The notes under the pieces are model-generated. The model had not been told where the DNA came from. It saw nothing but the letters and a program-made list of their open reading frames with translations, and did not search any database. The translations under genes and the position numbers were made by a program. Positions 16,812 through 25,370 of a stretch of DNA of 64,000 nucleotides are shown piece by piece (within the stretch, counting starts at the first letter, position 1; every line of letters starts with the position of its first letter). The DNA comes from Jiangella sp. DSM 45060. GTDB lineage: Bacteria > Actinomycetota > Actinomycetes > Jiangellales > Jiangellaceae. The stretch is taken from the NCBI RefSeq assembly GCF_900105175.1, contig NZ_LT629771.1:4854501-4918500 (forward strand), in the 5' to 3' direction.

Positions 16812-17240
16812 TCAGGCGTCGAACGGCAGCAGCCGGTAGGCGGCTGCGGGCGCGCCCAGCAATGGGCGGACAGCGCGGAAGTGGCGTTGGTCGGTGGTCA
16901 GAATGTCGTGCGTTTGATGCTCGAATGCCACGACCATGACAGACGCGTCGGTCAGCCCGAGGGGAAACTCGCCGTGCCGGGCAGCGACATCGGCCGCGGA
17001 GATGAACATGGCATGGCTGAAAGTCGCCACGTGCGTGGTCTCCGCGAGTTCGGCCATGATGGCCGCGCGGGCCCTCTCACCGAGCCGCACGAGTGCCAGG
17101 TGATCGAGCTCGGCGAGGACGAGCGGCGGCACGATCGGCTTGGCGTCGACCGTCCGGAGATAGCTGACGACTGCGTCATGGTGCTGGTCATCGCGGTCGA
17201 ATGCCGCGTACAAGGCGCCGGTGTCGGCAATCAGGGTCAC
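16812..17240 (-). CDS. vapC: PIN-domain ribonuclease toxin (VapC)
   Basis: 142 aa, typical PIN-domain length. Acidic residues expected in the metal site are seen near the N-terminus (IADTGALYAAFD), in the middle (LVLAELDHL), and later (GLTDASVM, LTTDQRHF). VapC toxins cut RNA, often tRNA, and are held inactive by the partner antitoxin. The start overlaps the antitoxin stop by 4 bp (17237-17240). Converges with the uronate-dehydrogenase-like gene. Confidence 0.9.
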   Translation of the reverse strand: MTLIADTGALYAAFDRDDQHHDAVVSYLRTVDAKPIVPPLVLAELDHLALVRLGERARAAIMAELAETTHVATFSHAMFISAADVAARHGEFPLGLTDASVMVVAFEHQTHDILTTDQRHFRAVRPLLGAPAAAYRLLPFDA

Positions 17241-17470
17241 GATTCGCCGAAGCCCGATTCGGCCAGGACCTCGTAGGTGCGGGTCGAGGTGTCGCTGTGG
17301 CCACTGGCGAACATGCCGAAACGGAGATCTTTGATCGTTCGGCTGCTGCTGTGCAAGGTGCGCGCCAACGAGTCGCGAATGATGTCGGCCTCACTGCGCC
17401 CCTCGAGCCGCGCTCGTGCTTCGAGCTCGCGCTTCAGCTCCTCGGGGAGATAGATCGTCGTCCGCACCAT
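17237..17470 (-). CDS. vapB: Ribbon-helix-helix antitoxin (VapB)
   Basis: 77 aa. The N-terminus VRTTIYLPEELKRELEARA is a ribbon-helix-helix DNA-binding fold; the C-terminal half (about 45-77) should wrap and inhibit the VapC toxin. It is the first gene of the pair. A perfect inverted repeat lies 10 bp upstream of its start and is a likely autoregulatory operator. Confidence 0.9.
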   Translation of the reverse strand: MVRTTIYLPEELKRELEARARLEGRSEADIIRDSLARTLHSSSRTIKDLRFGMFASGHSDTSTRTYEVLAESGFGES

Positions 17471-17479
17471 GCGCTCATT

Positions 17480-17499
17480 ATGCCATACGTGTATGGCAT
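17480..17499. promoter_or_regulatory. VapB autoregulatory palindrome
   Basis: ATGCCATAC-GT-GTATGGCAT: perfect 9-bp arms with a 2-bp centre, immediately upstream of the antitoxin start. Toxin-antitoxin operons are normally repressed by the antitoxin binding such a site; binding here is inferred. Confidence 0.75.
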
Positions 17500-17529
17500 G
17501 GCTCTACTCGTGGCCCGGCCAAGCGCCGG

Positions 17530-20500
17530 TCAGGAGGCGGCGGTGTCGAGGAGCCCGTCGCGGTGGGCGATGGCGGCTGCTTCGCCGCGTCCGGACGCGC
17601 CGAGCTTGGCCAGGATGTTCGACACGTGCACGCTGGCCGTCTTGGCGCTGATGAACAGTTCCTCGCCGATCTCGCGGTTGCTGCGGCCCGCCGCCACCAG
17701 CCGCAGCACCTCGTGCTCGCGCACCGTCAGCCCGGACGGCGCCGCCGCGGGATCGGGCACGCCGGAGACCAGCGGCAACTGCGCCCGCTTCGAGAACGTG
17801 TCGATCCAGCCGCGATACAGCCCGGCGCCCAGCGAGTCGGCAGCAGCGGCCGCCTGCCGCAGCACCTCGAGGGCGTCGTCGCGCCGGCCCGCCCCGACCA
17901 GCGCCTGGCCGAGCCGGAACCCGGCGTACGGGATGAGATGCACCGGTCCCTCGGCCGACCGCAGCGCCGCCAGCGCCCGCTCCCACGCCACCACCTCGGC
18001 GCCGGCCACCGCAGACGCGCCGGCGTCCGCCGGCCCCGCGCTACCGGCAGCAGCCGCCTCGCCGCCATCGGCACCGCCCGCCCCTGCCGCACCGGCGCTG
18101 ACCAGCTCGGCCTCGACCAGCACCGTCCACACACCGACCGGCCAGCCGCGCGACGCCTGGGCGACGAGCGCCCGCAGCCACGCGGCGTCAGCCGCGAACC
18201 CCTCCGCGGCCGGCCCGGCACTGCCAGCCAGCCAGCCACCGTCAACACCAGCCGGCCCGGCACCGTCGACACCGGTCACCCGGGCACCGGCCGTCGCGGC
18301 ACCACCGGCGGCGCGGACCCGCGCCCCCAACGCCTGCGCCCCGGCGAACGCCAGCGGCAGGTCGTACCCGGGCACCGCGGCGTCGGCCGACGGCCCGACT
18401 TCGGTGGCGACGGCGGACCAGGCCCGCTCCGCATCGCCCTGGGCGAGCGCGACCTCGGCCTCGAGGCGAGCGACCAGGCGGCTGTCCTGCGGCAGCACGA
18501 CCCGGCGGGTCATGCCGGCGCGCAGCCGGTCGACGGCGGCGGCCGCGGTGGCGACGTCGCCGCGCCAGAGGACGAGCCAGGCCTGCAGGCCGATCATGTG
18601 CCGCTCGTGGTTGGGGGGCGGCACGAGTTCGAGGCCGCGCTCGATCATCCGCTCGGCCCGCTCCCAGTCGCCCAGCGCCAGCATGGGCTCGGCGGCGTTG
18701 CCGGCCAGCACCACGCCGGACGTGCGCTTGCGGCCGCGCCGGCGGGCGTGCTCGTAGCCCTCGGTGGCGACGTCGACGGCGTCGCGGTAGCGGCCGAGCA
18801 GGGTGTAGGCGTCGGAGAGGTTGACGAAGTAGCGGTGCAGGTGGTCGGGGTTGGCGGTGGCCGTGGGCCCGGCCCGGCGCAGCTCGTCGAGCGCCTTCTC
18901 GGCGTCGCCCATGTGCACCCAGGCGGTGCCGCGGGTGATCTGCGCGGACGCCACGACGCGGTCGAGGCCGACGGCGGTGGCGACCCGCTCGGTCTCGTCG
19001 GCGACCTCCAGCGATTCGGCGAAGCGCCAGTCGAGCATGAGCATGGTGGCCAGCCAGTCGAGCGCCTCGGCCCGCTGCACCGACGGCTCGGCCGGGATGA
19101 GCTCGCGCGCCTCCATGAGCGCCTCGATGGCTCCGGGCCGGCCCAGCCGGTTCTTCACGCTGCCGAGGTGCGCCAGCAGCCAGCCGGCCCGGACCGGGTC
19201 GGCGGACCGGTCGACCAGCCGCAGCCCCTCTTTCACCAGCGACAGCGTGCGCTCGGTCTCGCCCGCCGCGTACGCCTCGGTGGCCGCGCGGATGAGCAGC
19301 TCGAGGCGGTCGCTGCCGGCCACCCGTTCGGGCTCGGCGACCTGGTCCCACAGTTCCAGCGCCCGCTCGAGCAGCTGCTGCGCCGTGGCGTGGGCGTAGC
19401 TGCGGACCAGCTCGGCGGCCGCGGTGAGCGACCACGCGAACGCCCGCTCGACGTCATGGGCGGAGTACCAGTGGTGCGCGACCTCGGCGGCGGTGGGCGT
19501 GCTCGGCATCAGCTCGGGATGCGCCTCGAGCGCCTGCGCGTACCGGGCGTGCATGCGCGCGTGCTCGCCCGGCAGCATGTCGGCGTGCAGGGCCTCGCGC
19601 AGCAGCGCGTGCCGGAACGCGTAGCCGTCGCCGTCGACCACGATGACGCCGGCCGAGACGGCCTCGCGCAGCGCGGTCTCCAGCGGGCCGGTCTGCTCAC
19701 CGGCGACGAACTCGAGGACGGAGTGGTCGACGCGGTTGCCGGCTGCCGACATCAGCCGCAGCAGCCGCTGGGTGTCTTCGGACAGCGGCTCGACCCGGAC
19801 CAGGAGGAGGTCGCGCAGCGACCCGGGCAGGTCGCCGCAGTCGTCGGCGTAGGCCAGCTCCTCGACGAAGAACGGGATGCCCTCGCTGCGCCGGACGATG
19901 CGGTCGACGTGGGACCGCTCCGGCGGCCGGCCCAGCAGCTCGCGCAGCTGCAGCACGACCTCGTCGGCGTCGAGCCGGGGCAGCTCGATGCGGTGCACCT
20001 GGCGCAGGCGGTCGAGCTCGGCCAGCAACGGCCGCAGCGGGTGGCCGCGGTGCAGCTCGTCGGAGCGGTACGTGACGACGAACAGCAGCTGGGCGTCGCG
20101 CACCCCGCGGACGAGGAAGCGCAGGAGGTCGCGGGTGGGGCTGTCGGCCCATTGGAGGTCCTCGAGCACGACCACCAGCGGGCGTTCCGCCGCGACGCGC
20201 TCGAACAGCGAGGTGACGACCTCGTATAACCGGCCGCGGCCCTCGGGCCCCTCGGCCGGCGCGACGCCCACCTCGGGCACCAGCCCGGCCAGTGCGTCGC
20301 CGCCGGGACCGGCCAGCTCGAGCAGCCGCTGCGCCCCGAACTCGGCGTGCAGCCCGCGCAGCGCGCCCACCAGCGGCGCGAACGCCGGGCCCTCGCCGTC
20401 GAGCGGGACCGACTGGCCGGCGACGGCGCGGGTGCCGCCGGCGACCACCTCGGCCACGAACTCCTCGGCCAGCCGCGTCTTCCCGATGCCGGCCTCGCCG

Positions 20501-20652
20501 CCCAGCAGGACGGTGACCGGCTCGCCCGCGCACGCGGTGGCATAGGCCTGGCGGAGGTCGGCGAGCTGCCGTTCCCTCCCGACCAGGCTCACGGTGCGGG
20601 TGACGTGAATGACCACGTCATTCATCCTGCCACCCGCCACCGACAAGCCCAT
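17530..20652 (-). CDS. Large ATP-binding LuxR-family transcriptional regulator
   Basis: 1040 aa. Order: AAA ATPase with Walker A (GGEAGIGKTRLAEE, about 48-61) and Walker B (VVVLEDLQWADSP), a long helical TPR-like middle, an Ala/Gly-rich low-complexity stretch (about 790-900), and a C-terminal LuxR helix-turn-helix (LTVREHEVLRLVAAGRSNREIGEELF). Such LAL/MalT-like regulators activate transcription after ligand- and ATP-driven assembly. ATG 20652 has GAAGGAA 6 bases upstream; an internal ATG at 20625 is possible. Targets are unknown; neighbours are VapBC and an ABC exporter. Confidence 0.9.
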   Translation of the reverse strand: MGLSVAGGRMNDVVIHVTRTVSLVGRERQLADLRQAYATACAGEPVTVLLGGEAGIGKTRLAEEFVAEVVAGGTRAVAGQSVPLDGEGPAFAPLVGALRGLHAEFGAQRLLELAGPGGDALAGLVPEVGVAPAEGPEGRGRLYEVVTSLFERVAAERPLVVVLEDLQWADSPTRDLLRFLVRGVRDAQLLFVVTYRSDELHRGHPLRPLLAELDRLRQVHRIELPRLDADEVVLQLRELLGRPPERSHVDRIVRRSEGIPFFVEELAYADDCGDLPGSLRDLLLVRVEPLSEDTQRLLRLMSAAGNRVDHSVLEFVAGEQTGPLETALREAVSAGVIVVDGDGYAFRHALLREALHADMLPGEHARMHARYAQALEAHPELMPSTPTAAEVAHHWYSAHDVERAFAWSLTAAAELVRSYAHATAQQLLERALELWDQVAEPERVAGSDRLELLIRAATEAYAAGETERTLSLVKEGLRLVDRSADPVRAGWLLAHLGSVKNRLGRPGAIEALMEARELIPAEPSVQRAEALDWLATMLMLDWRFAESLEVADETERVATAVGLDRVVASAQITRGTAWVHMGDAEKALDELRRAGPTATANPDHLHRYFVNLSDAYTLLGRYRDAVDVATEGYEHARRRGRKRTSGVVLAGNAAEPMLALGDWERAERMIERGLELVPPPNHERHMIGLQAWLVLWRGDVATAAAAVDRLRAGMTRRVVLPQDSRLVARLEAEVALAQGDAERAWSAVATEVGPSADAAVPGYDLPLAFAGAQALGARVRAAGGAATAGARVTGVDGAGPAGVDGGWLAGSAGPAAEGFAADAAWLRALVAQASRGWPVGVWTVLVEAELVSAGAAGAGGADGGEAAAAGSAGPADAGASAVAGAEVVAWERALAALRSAEGPVHLIPYAGFRLGQALVGAGRRDDALEVLRQAAAAADSLGAGLYRGWIDTFSKRAQLPLVSGVPDPAAAPSGLTVREHEVLRLVAAGRSNREIGEELFISAKTASVHVSNILAKLGASGRGEAAAIAHRDGLLDTAAS

Positions 20653-20682
20653 GCGAATTTCCTTCCAGCAGATCGCTCCCGC

Positions 20683-20859
20683 TCAGGCGGTGCGCGCCCG
20701 GCTACGTGCCGTGGCGCCGCCGGCGTTCTTGCGCGCGGCCCCGCGCCGGACGGCGGCCAGTGCCTGACGGGCCAGCCCGTCGCGGCGTGCCTCCGCCTGC
20801 AGGTCGTGCGACCGCTGGTCGTGGACGATCCGTGCCGCGTAGTCCCCGTGGATGCTCAT
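20683..20859 (-). CDS. Small basic hypothetical protein
   Basis: 58 aa. ATG 20859 is preceded by AGGAG with acceptable spacing. The N-terminal part is charged (MSIHGDYAARIVHDQ) and the C-terminal half is Arg/Ala-rich and probably helical (RRGAARKN). Short proteins of this appearance are common in Actinomycetota near regulators and have no known role. Codon use (third-position G/C) fits a real gene. Confidence 0.6.
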   Translation of the reverse strand: MSIHGDYAARIVHDQRSHDLQAEARRDGLARQALAAVRRGAARKNAGGATARSRARTA

Positions 20860-21131
20860 GATGCTCGGCTCCTGCCCCTACTCGTTGCGTTCTGATATCG
20901 AGCATGGTTCTGAGGCGCCGTGTGATGCATCGGGAGACTGCCGCATTGTGGCGGCGCGGAACCGTCTAAGGCGCCCTGAGGTGGCGTCTAAGGTGGCCCG
21001 GACGACCTAGGCTGCGGTGCGCTGGGGGCGAGCGGCGGCGGCAACCGGGCGACGGGTCCACCGATCGGTGGACGCAGCAGCCCACCACGCGGTGCTCGTC
21101 GCGGCCACAGTCCCGGCGGCATCGTGGTGGC
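20860..21131. promoter_or_regulatory. Divergent intergenic region with two direct repeats before the ABC operon
   Basis: Contains CGTCTAAGG twice, at 20963-20971 and 20985-20993, starting 22 bp apart (two helical turns), and a TAnnnT box (TAGGCT, 21008-21013) 14 bp after the second copy. The layout resembles tandem activator sites next to a promoter. The NarL-type response regulator of the same cluster (24703-25353) is a candidate binder; this is inference. Confidence 0.4.
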
Positions 21132-21998
21132 ATGACGACTTCCGCCATCCGGGTCCGCGGGCTGCGCAAGGCCTACGCCGGCGTCCCCGCCGTCAACGGG
21201 CTGGACCTCGACGTCGCGCAGGGGGAGGTCTTCGCGCTCCTGGGGCCGAACGGCGCCGGCAAGACCACCACCGTGGAGATCCTCGAGGGCTACCGCCGCC
21301 GCGACGCCGGCGAGGTCAGCGTGCTGGGCTCGGACCCGGCGCGGCCGGACGCCGGCTGGCGGGCCCGCATCGGCATCGTGCTGCAGAGCTCCGGCGGCCA
21401 CGACGAGCTGTCCGTGCAGGAGCTGGTGCACCACTTCGCCGGCTACTACCCCGCCGCCCGCGACCCCGACGAGGTCATCGCGGCCGTCGGGCTGGACGAG
21501 AAGCGCGCCACGCGGGCGCGGCACCTGTCCGGTGGGCAACGCCGCCGCCTGGACGTCGCGCTGGGCATCCTGGGCGACCCGGAGCTGCTCTTCCTCGACG
21601 AGCCCACGACCGGGTTCGACCCGGAGGCGCGGCGGGAGTTCTGGGCGCTCATCACGTCGCTGGCCGACGGCGGCACGACGATCATCCTCACCACCCACTA
21701 TCTGGACGAGGCCGAGCACCTGGCCGGACGCGTCGGCGTCATCACGGGCGGGCGCATCGTCGCGCTGGACACGCCGGACCGCCTCGGCGGCCGCGACCAC
21801 GACCACGCGGTCGTCCGGTGGAGCGAGGACGGCCAGCAGCGCACCGAGCGGACCGCCACCCCCACCGCGCTGGTCGCCCAGCTGGCCGGCCGGCTGGGCG
21901 GCGAGGTGCCCGGCCTCGTCGTCAGCCGCCCCACGCTGGAGGACGTGTACCTGCGGCTGATCGGTCAGCCGGACCACACCCTGGAGGTCGTGTCATGA
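21132..21998 (+). CDS. ABC exporter ATP-binding protein (DrrA type)
   Basis: 288 aa. Walker A GPNGAGKTTT, signature LSGGQRRRL, Walker B LLFLDEPTTGFDP and H-loop TTHYLDEAEH are all present. The C-terminal about 70 residues are the extension typical of exporter ATPases. First gene of a cluster ABC ATPase - permease - histidine kinase, with a response regulator further on. Likely exports a drug or lipid-like compound or senses envelope stress through the kinase; substrate unknown. Confidence 0.93.
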   Translation: MTTSAIRVRGLRKAYAGVPAVNGLDLDVAQGEVFALLGPNGAGKTTTVEILEGYRRRDAGEVSVLGSDPARPDAGWRARIGIVLQSSGGHDELSVQELVHHFAGYYPAARDPDEVIAAVGLDEKRATRARHLSGGQRRRLDVALGILGDPELLFLDEPTTGFDPEARREFWALITSLADGGTTIILTTHYLDEAEHLAGRVGVITGGRIVALDTPDRLGGRDHDHAVVRWSEDGQQRTERTATPTALVAQLAGRLGGEVPGLVVSRPTLEDVYLRLIGQPDHTLEVVS

Positions 21999-22801
21999 GC
22001 ACGAGCCGCATCGCGGTGTCGCGCGCCTCGCTGGAGACCAGGAGCTACTTCCGCGAACGCGACTCCGTGATCTTCTCGTTCCTGTTCCCGGTCATCATGC
22101 TGGGCATCTTCGCCGTCGTGTTCGGCAACGAGGACGTCGGTGAGAGCAGCGGCGTCCCGATCGACTTCGCGCAGTACTTCCTGCCCGGAATGGTCGCCTC
22201 GGGCATCATGCTGGTCAGCTTCCAGACGCTGGCGATCAGCCTGGCCATCGAGCGCGAGGACGGCACGCTGAAGCGGCTGCGCGGCACGCCGATGCCGCCG
22301 GTGTCGTACTTCCTGGGCAAGGTCGGCATGATCCTGGTCGTCGGGCTGAGCCAGATCGCGTTGCTGCTGGCCGTGGCCGTGCTGGCGTTCGGGGTCGAGC
22401 TGCCGGCGGAGCCGTCGAAGTGGCTGACGTTCGCCTGGTGCTACGTGCTCGGCACGGCCGGCGGCGCGGTGCTGGGCATCGCGTACTCGTCGGTGCCGCG
22501 GTCGGCGAAGAGCGCGTCCGCCGTGGTGGTGGGGCCGCTGCTGGTGCTGCAATTCATCTCGGGCGTGTTCTTCGTCTTCTCCGACCTGCCAAGCTGGCTG
22601 CAGAACGTCGCCTCGGTGTTCCCGCTGAAATGGCTGGCGCAGGGCATGCGTTCGGTGTTCCTGCCCGACCGATTCGAGACGCTGGAGGTATCCGCATCAT
22701 GGCAGCACGGCCCGACGGCGCTGATCCTGTCGCTGTGGCTGGTCGCGGGCCTGGTGATCTGCGTCCGGACGTTCCGGTGGCAGCGCAGGGACGACGGCTG
22801 A
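21995..22801 (+). CDS. ABC-2 type exporter permease
   Basis: 268 aa, six predicted membrane segments (for example VIFSFLFPVIMLGIFAVVF, MILVVGLSQIALLLAVAVL). The start overlaps the ATPase stop by 4 bp (ATGA). Contains the ABC-2 family charged loop (EREDGTLKRLRGTPMPP). Forms the membrane part of the exporter with the preceding ATPase. Confidence 0.92.
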   Translation: MSTSRIAVSRASLETRSYFRERDSVIFSFLFPVIMLGIFAVVFGNEDVGESSGVPIDFAQYFLPGMVASGIMLVSFQTLAISLAIEREDGTLKRLRGTPMPPVSYFLGKVGMILVVGLSQIALLLAVAVLAFGVELPAEPSKWLTFAWCYVLGTAGGAVLGIAYSSVPRSAKSASAVVVGPLLVLQFISGVFFVFSDLPSWLQNVASVFPLKWLAQGMRSVFLPDRFETLEVSASWQHGPTALILSLWLVAGLVICVRTFRWQRRDDG

Positions 22802-24039
22802 CGACGGACGGCGGCGCCCCGGCGCGCAGCAGCGTCGCCGAGCTGGACGCGTTCTGGCAGCGCACCACGGTCGCCTGGCACAGCGTCTACCTGGGCCTGC
22901 TGGGGCTGCTCGCGCTGATCATCGGCAGCTCCGGCAACCTGTCCAGCGACGACCGCCTGACCGGCCTGCTCGCGGTGACGGCCATGGTCGTCGTCTATCT
23001 CCTGCTGGGCCGTCGGCTGCTGGGCACCGAGGAGGTCGGCTGGCAGGTGATCGTCCAGCTGGCCGTCAGCTGGGGCTGCCTCTACCTGCTGCTCGGCACG
23101 GGCATCTTCGACGCGTACTTCCTGCTGTTCGGGCTGATCCCGCACATCTGGGTGTTCCTGCCGACACGGTGGGCCATCGGCGCGACGTTCGTGTTCCTGT
23201 CCGGCCTGGCCGTCATCGAGATCGGCCGTGACGGCTGGACGGCCACGGCGGTGCGCGATGTCGCACCGCAGGTGGCGCTGCAGATCGGGCTGTCGCTGCT
23301 GATGGGGCTGTTCATCACGCACGTGTTCATCCAGGCCGAGAAACGGGCCGAGCTGATCGACGAGCTGGAACGCACCCGCACCGAGCTGGCCCAGCTCGAG
23401 CACTCGCGCGGCGTGCTGGCCGAACGGGAGCGGCTCTCGCACGAGATCCACGACACCCTGGCGCAGGGCTTCACCAGCATCCTCACGCTGGCGCAGGCCA
23501 TCGAGGTGGCGCTCGACCGCAACCCCGACGCCGTCCGCGACCGGCTGGCGCTGCTGGAGCAGACGGCGCGCGACAACCTCGCCGAGGCGCGGGCGCTGGT
23601 CAGCTCGCTGGCGCCGGTGAGCCTGCAGGACGCGTCGCTGCCCGAGGCGATCGAGCGCATCGCCGGCCGGTTCGCCGACGAGACCGGGCTGGAGGTGAGC
23701 CTGCAGATCGACGAGGCCGGCCCGCCGCTACCGGCGAACGTCGAGGTCGTGCTGCTGCGCGCGACCCAGGAGGCGCTGACGAACGTGCGCAAACACGCCG
23801 GCGCCCGCAGGGTCATCGTCGCGCTGCGGTTCCGGTCCGGCCCGCCCGGTGCGGCCACCGTCGCCGTGGTCGACGACGGACGAGGGTTCCGGCCGGGCGC
23901 GGCGCACGACGGGTACGGGCTGCGCGGTATGCGGGCTCGGGTCGAGCAGGTCGGCGGGCTGCTCGAGGTCGTCAGCGCGCCGGATGCCGGCACCACCGTC
24001 CGTGCGACCGTCGGGCTGGCAGCGCTCCCTCAGCGCTGA
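22777..24039 (+). CDS. NarL-type sensor histidine kinase
   Basis: About 420 aa. Several N-terminal membrane segments, then a HisKA_3 dimerisation/phosphoacceptor helix (RERLSHEIHDTLAQGF, the His being the phosphorylation site) and an HATPase_c domain (ATQEALTNVRKHAGA, VVDDGRGF, GYGLRGMRARV). The start is uncertain: a GTG at 22777 overlaps the permease by 25 bp and has no clear Shine-Dalgarno. Senses an unknown envelope signal and should phosphorylate the regulator at 24703-25353, from which it is separated by a reversed, broken esterase gene. Confidence 0.9.
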   Translation: MAAQGRRLTTDGGAPARSSVAELDAFWQRTTVAWHSVYLGLLGLLALIIGSSGNLSSDDRLTGLLAVTAMVVVYLLLGRRLLGTEEVGWQVIVQLAVSWGCLYLLLGTGIFDAYFLLFGLIPHIWVFLPTRWAIGATFVFLSGLAVIEIGRDGWTATAVRDVAPQVALQIGLSLLMGLFITHVFIQAEKRAELIDELERTRTELAQLEHSRGVLAERERLSHEIHDTLAQGFTSILTLAQAIEVALDRNPDAVRDRLALLEQTARDNLAEARALVSSLAPVSLQDASLPEAIERIAGRFADETGLEVSLQIDEAGPPLPANVEVVLLRATQEALTNVRKHAGARRVIVALRFRSGPPGAATVAVVDDGRGFRPGAAHDGYGLRGMRARVEQVGGLLEVVSAPDAGTTVRATVGLAALPQR

Positions 24040-24678
24040 AACGCCCAGGACACCATCAGTGGAAACTCGGCCTGCCAGAACGGGTCGCCGTGGTCGCCGG
24101 CCCGCTCAGCCAGGACGACGTCGACGCCGGCGTCGAGCAGTGCGGCTGCCCACCGGGTCGCGTTCTCGAGGAACCACGGCTCCAGCGTCCCGGCGACGAG
24201 GTACGTGCGCGGCAGCAGGCTCGGCATCACGGCGGGCGGGCGGAAGCCGCCGCCCGGTGACGCGCAGAAGACCGCACCGTAGATGTCCGGGTGACGAAGC
24301 CCCATGGCGAGGGCGAGCTCACCACCGGCTGACACGCCGCACACCGCGGTGCGGCCGGCGGGCAGGGCGAGGCCGAAACGTGACCGTACCCAGCCACGGA
24401 CCTCCTCGACGAAGAACCGCTCGTGTGCCGCGAACCGTTCCTTGTCGAAGGACGGTGAGTACTCGCCAACCCGGATCATCTCGTCCGGGTCGTCCCGTCC
24501 GATGGGCACCGACGATCATGGTAGGCGGCACGTCGGCCGCCTCGAGGTGTCCGCCCCACTGCGAGATCAGCTGGCCGTCGCCCGCGAACACGACAGCCTC
24601 CGGTGGCTCCGGCGGCACATACACGGTGACCTGCCGCCCGCCGTCATAGTCGAACGTCTCGGTGACCAGGTCGCCCAC
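24030..24678 (-). pseudogene. Frameshifted esterase-family protein
   Basis: Two frames together make one alpha/beta-hydrolase of the enterochelin-esterase type. The N-terminal part runs from GTG 24678 (MGDLVTETFDYDGG ... PTMIVGAH) and the C-terminal part continues in another frame (RDDPDEMIRVGEYSP ... FQR, stop at 24030). The C-terminal part has the nucleophile elbow GVSAGGELA and a late His (AGDHGDPFW). The break lies around 24505-24520; the local sequence CGGACGGGACG looks like a 4-base ACGG duplication, which would shift the frame by +1. It overlaps the kinase 3' end by 10 bp. A sequencing error or a C-terminal fragment started at an internal GTG (24509) is possible. Confidence 0.7.
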
Positions 24679-24702
24679 GCCGTCAGGGTAGCGTGGGCGG
24701 CC

Positions 24703-25353
24703 GTGACGACGTTGCGGCTGCTGCTGGTCGACGACCACCCGGTGGTGCGCACCGGGCTGGCCGGCATGCTCGGCGCCGAGGACGACTTCGAGGTGATCGG
24801 CGAGGCCGGCGACGGCGAGGAGGCGCTGGTGCTGGCCCGCCGGCTGCGTCCGGACGTCATCCTGATGGACCTGCGCATGCCCCGGCTGGACGGCGCCGAG
24901 GCGACGGCGCGCATCCTGGCCGAGCTGCCCGGCACCCGGATCCTGGTGCTCACCACGTACGACACCGACTCCGACATCGTCCGCGCGGTCGAGGCGGGCG
25001 CCACCGGCTACCTGCTCAAGGACACCCCGCGCATCGACCTCGCCGCGGCCGTCCGGGCGGCGCACCGCGGCGAGACGATCCTGGCGCCGCCGGTGGCCGC
25101 GCGGCTGGTCAGCCGCATGCGGGCGCCGTCGGTGCCGCCGCTGACGCCGCGTGAGCGCGAGGTGCTGGCGGCCGTCGCCACGGGACTGTCGAACGCCGAG
25201 GTCGGGCGGGCGCTGCACATCGGCGAGGCGACGGTGAAGACGCACCTGCTGAGGGTCTTCGCCAAGCTCGGCGTCGACGACCGGACGGCGGCCGTGACGA
25301 CGGCGTACGCGCTGGGCATCTTGGCGCCACCGGGGTCGTCCCCGGCATCCTGA
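24703..25353 (+). CDS. NarL/FixJ-family response regulator
   Basis: 216 aa. Receiver domain with acidic pocket (LLVDDHP), phospho-Asp in VILMDLRMP, a conserved Thr (LTTYDTD) and Lys (YLLKDTP), then a LuxR helix-turn-helix (LTPREREVLAAVATGLSNAEVGRAL). The GTG start at 24703 lacks a Shine-Dalgarno, but a TAnnnT box (TAGCGT, 24689-24694) 8 bases upstream suggests its own leaderless transcript. Partner is probably the kinase at 22777-24039; likely controls the ABC genes. Confidence 0.93.
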   Translation: MTTLRLLLVDDHPVVRTGLAGMLGAEDDFEVIGEAGDGEEALVLARRLRPDVILMDLRMPRLDGAEATARILAELPGTRILVLTTYDTDSDIVRAVEAGATGYLLKDTPRIDLAAAVRAAHRGETILAPPVAARLVSRMRAPSVPPLTPREREVLAAVATGLSNAEVGRALHIGEATVKTHLLRVFAKLGVDDRTAAVTTAYALGILAPPGSSPAS

Positions 25354-25370
25354 GCGCGCCCCGCAATACT

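Noticed and set aside
17416-20229. Plus-strand open frame of over 900 codons opposite the LuxR regulator
   Set aside because: Mirror of a GC-rich gene; composition is Arg/Gln/Val/Asp biased without domains.
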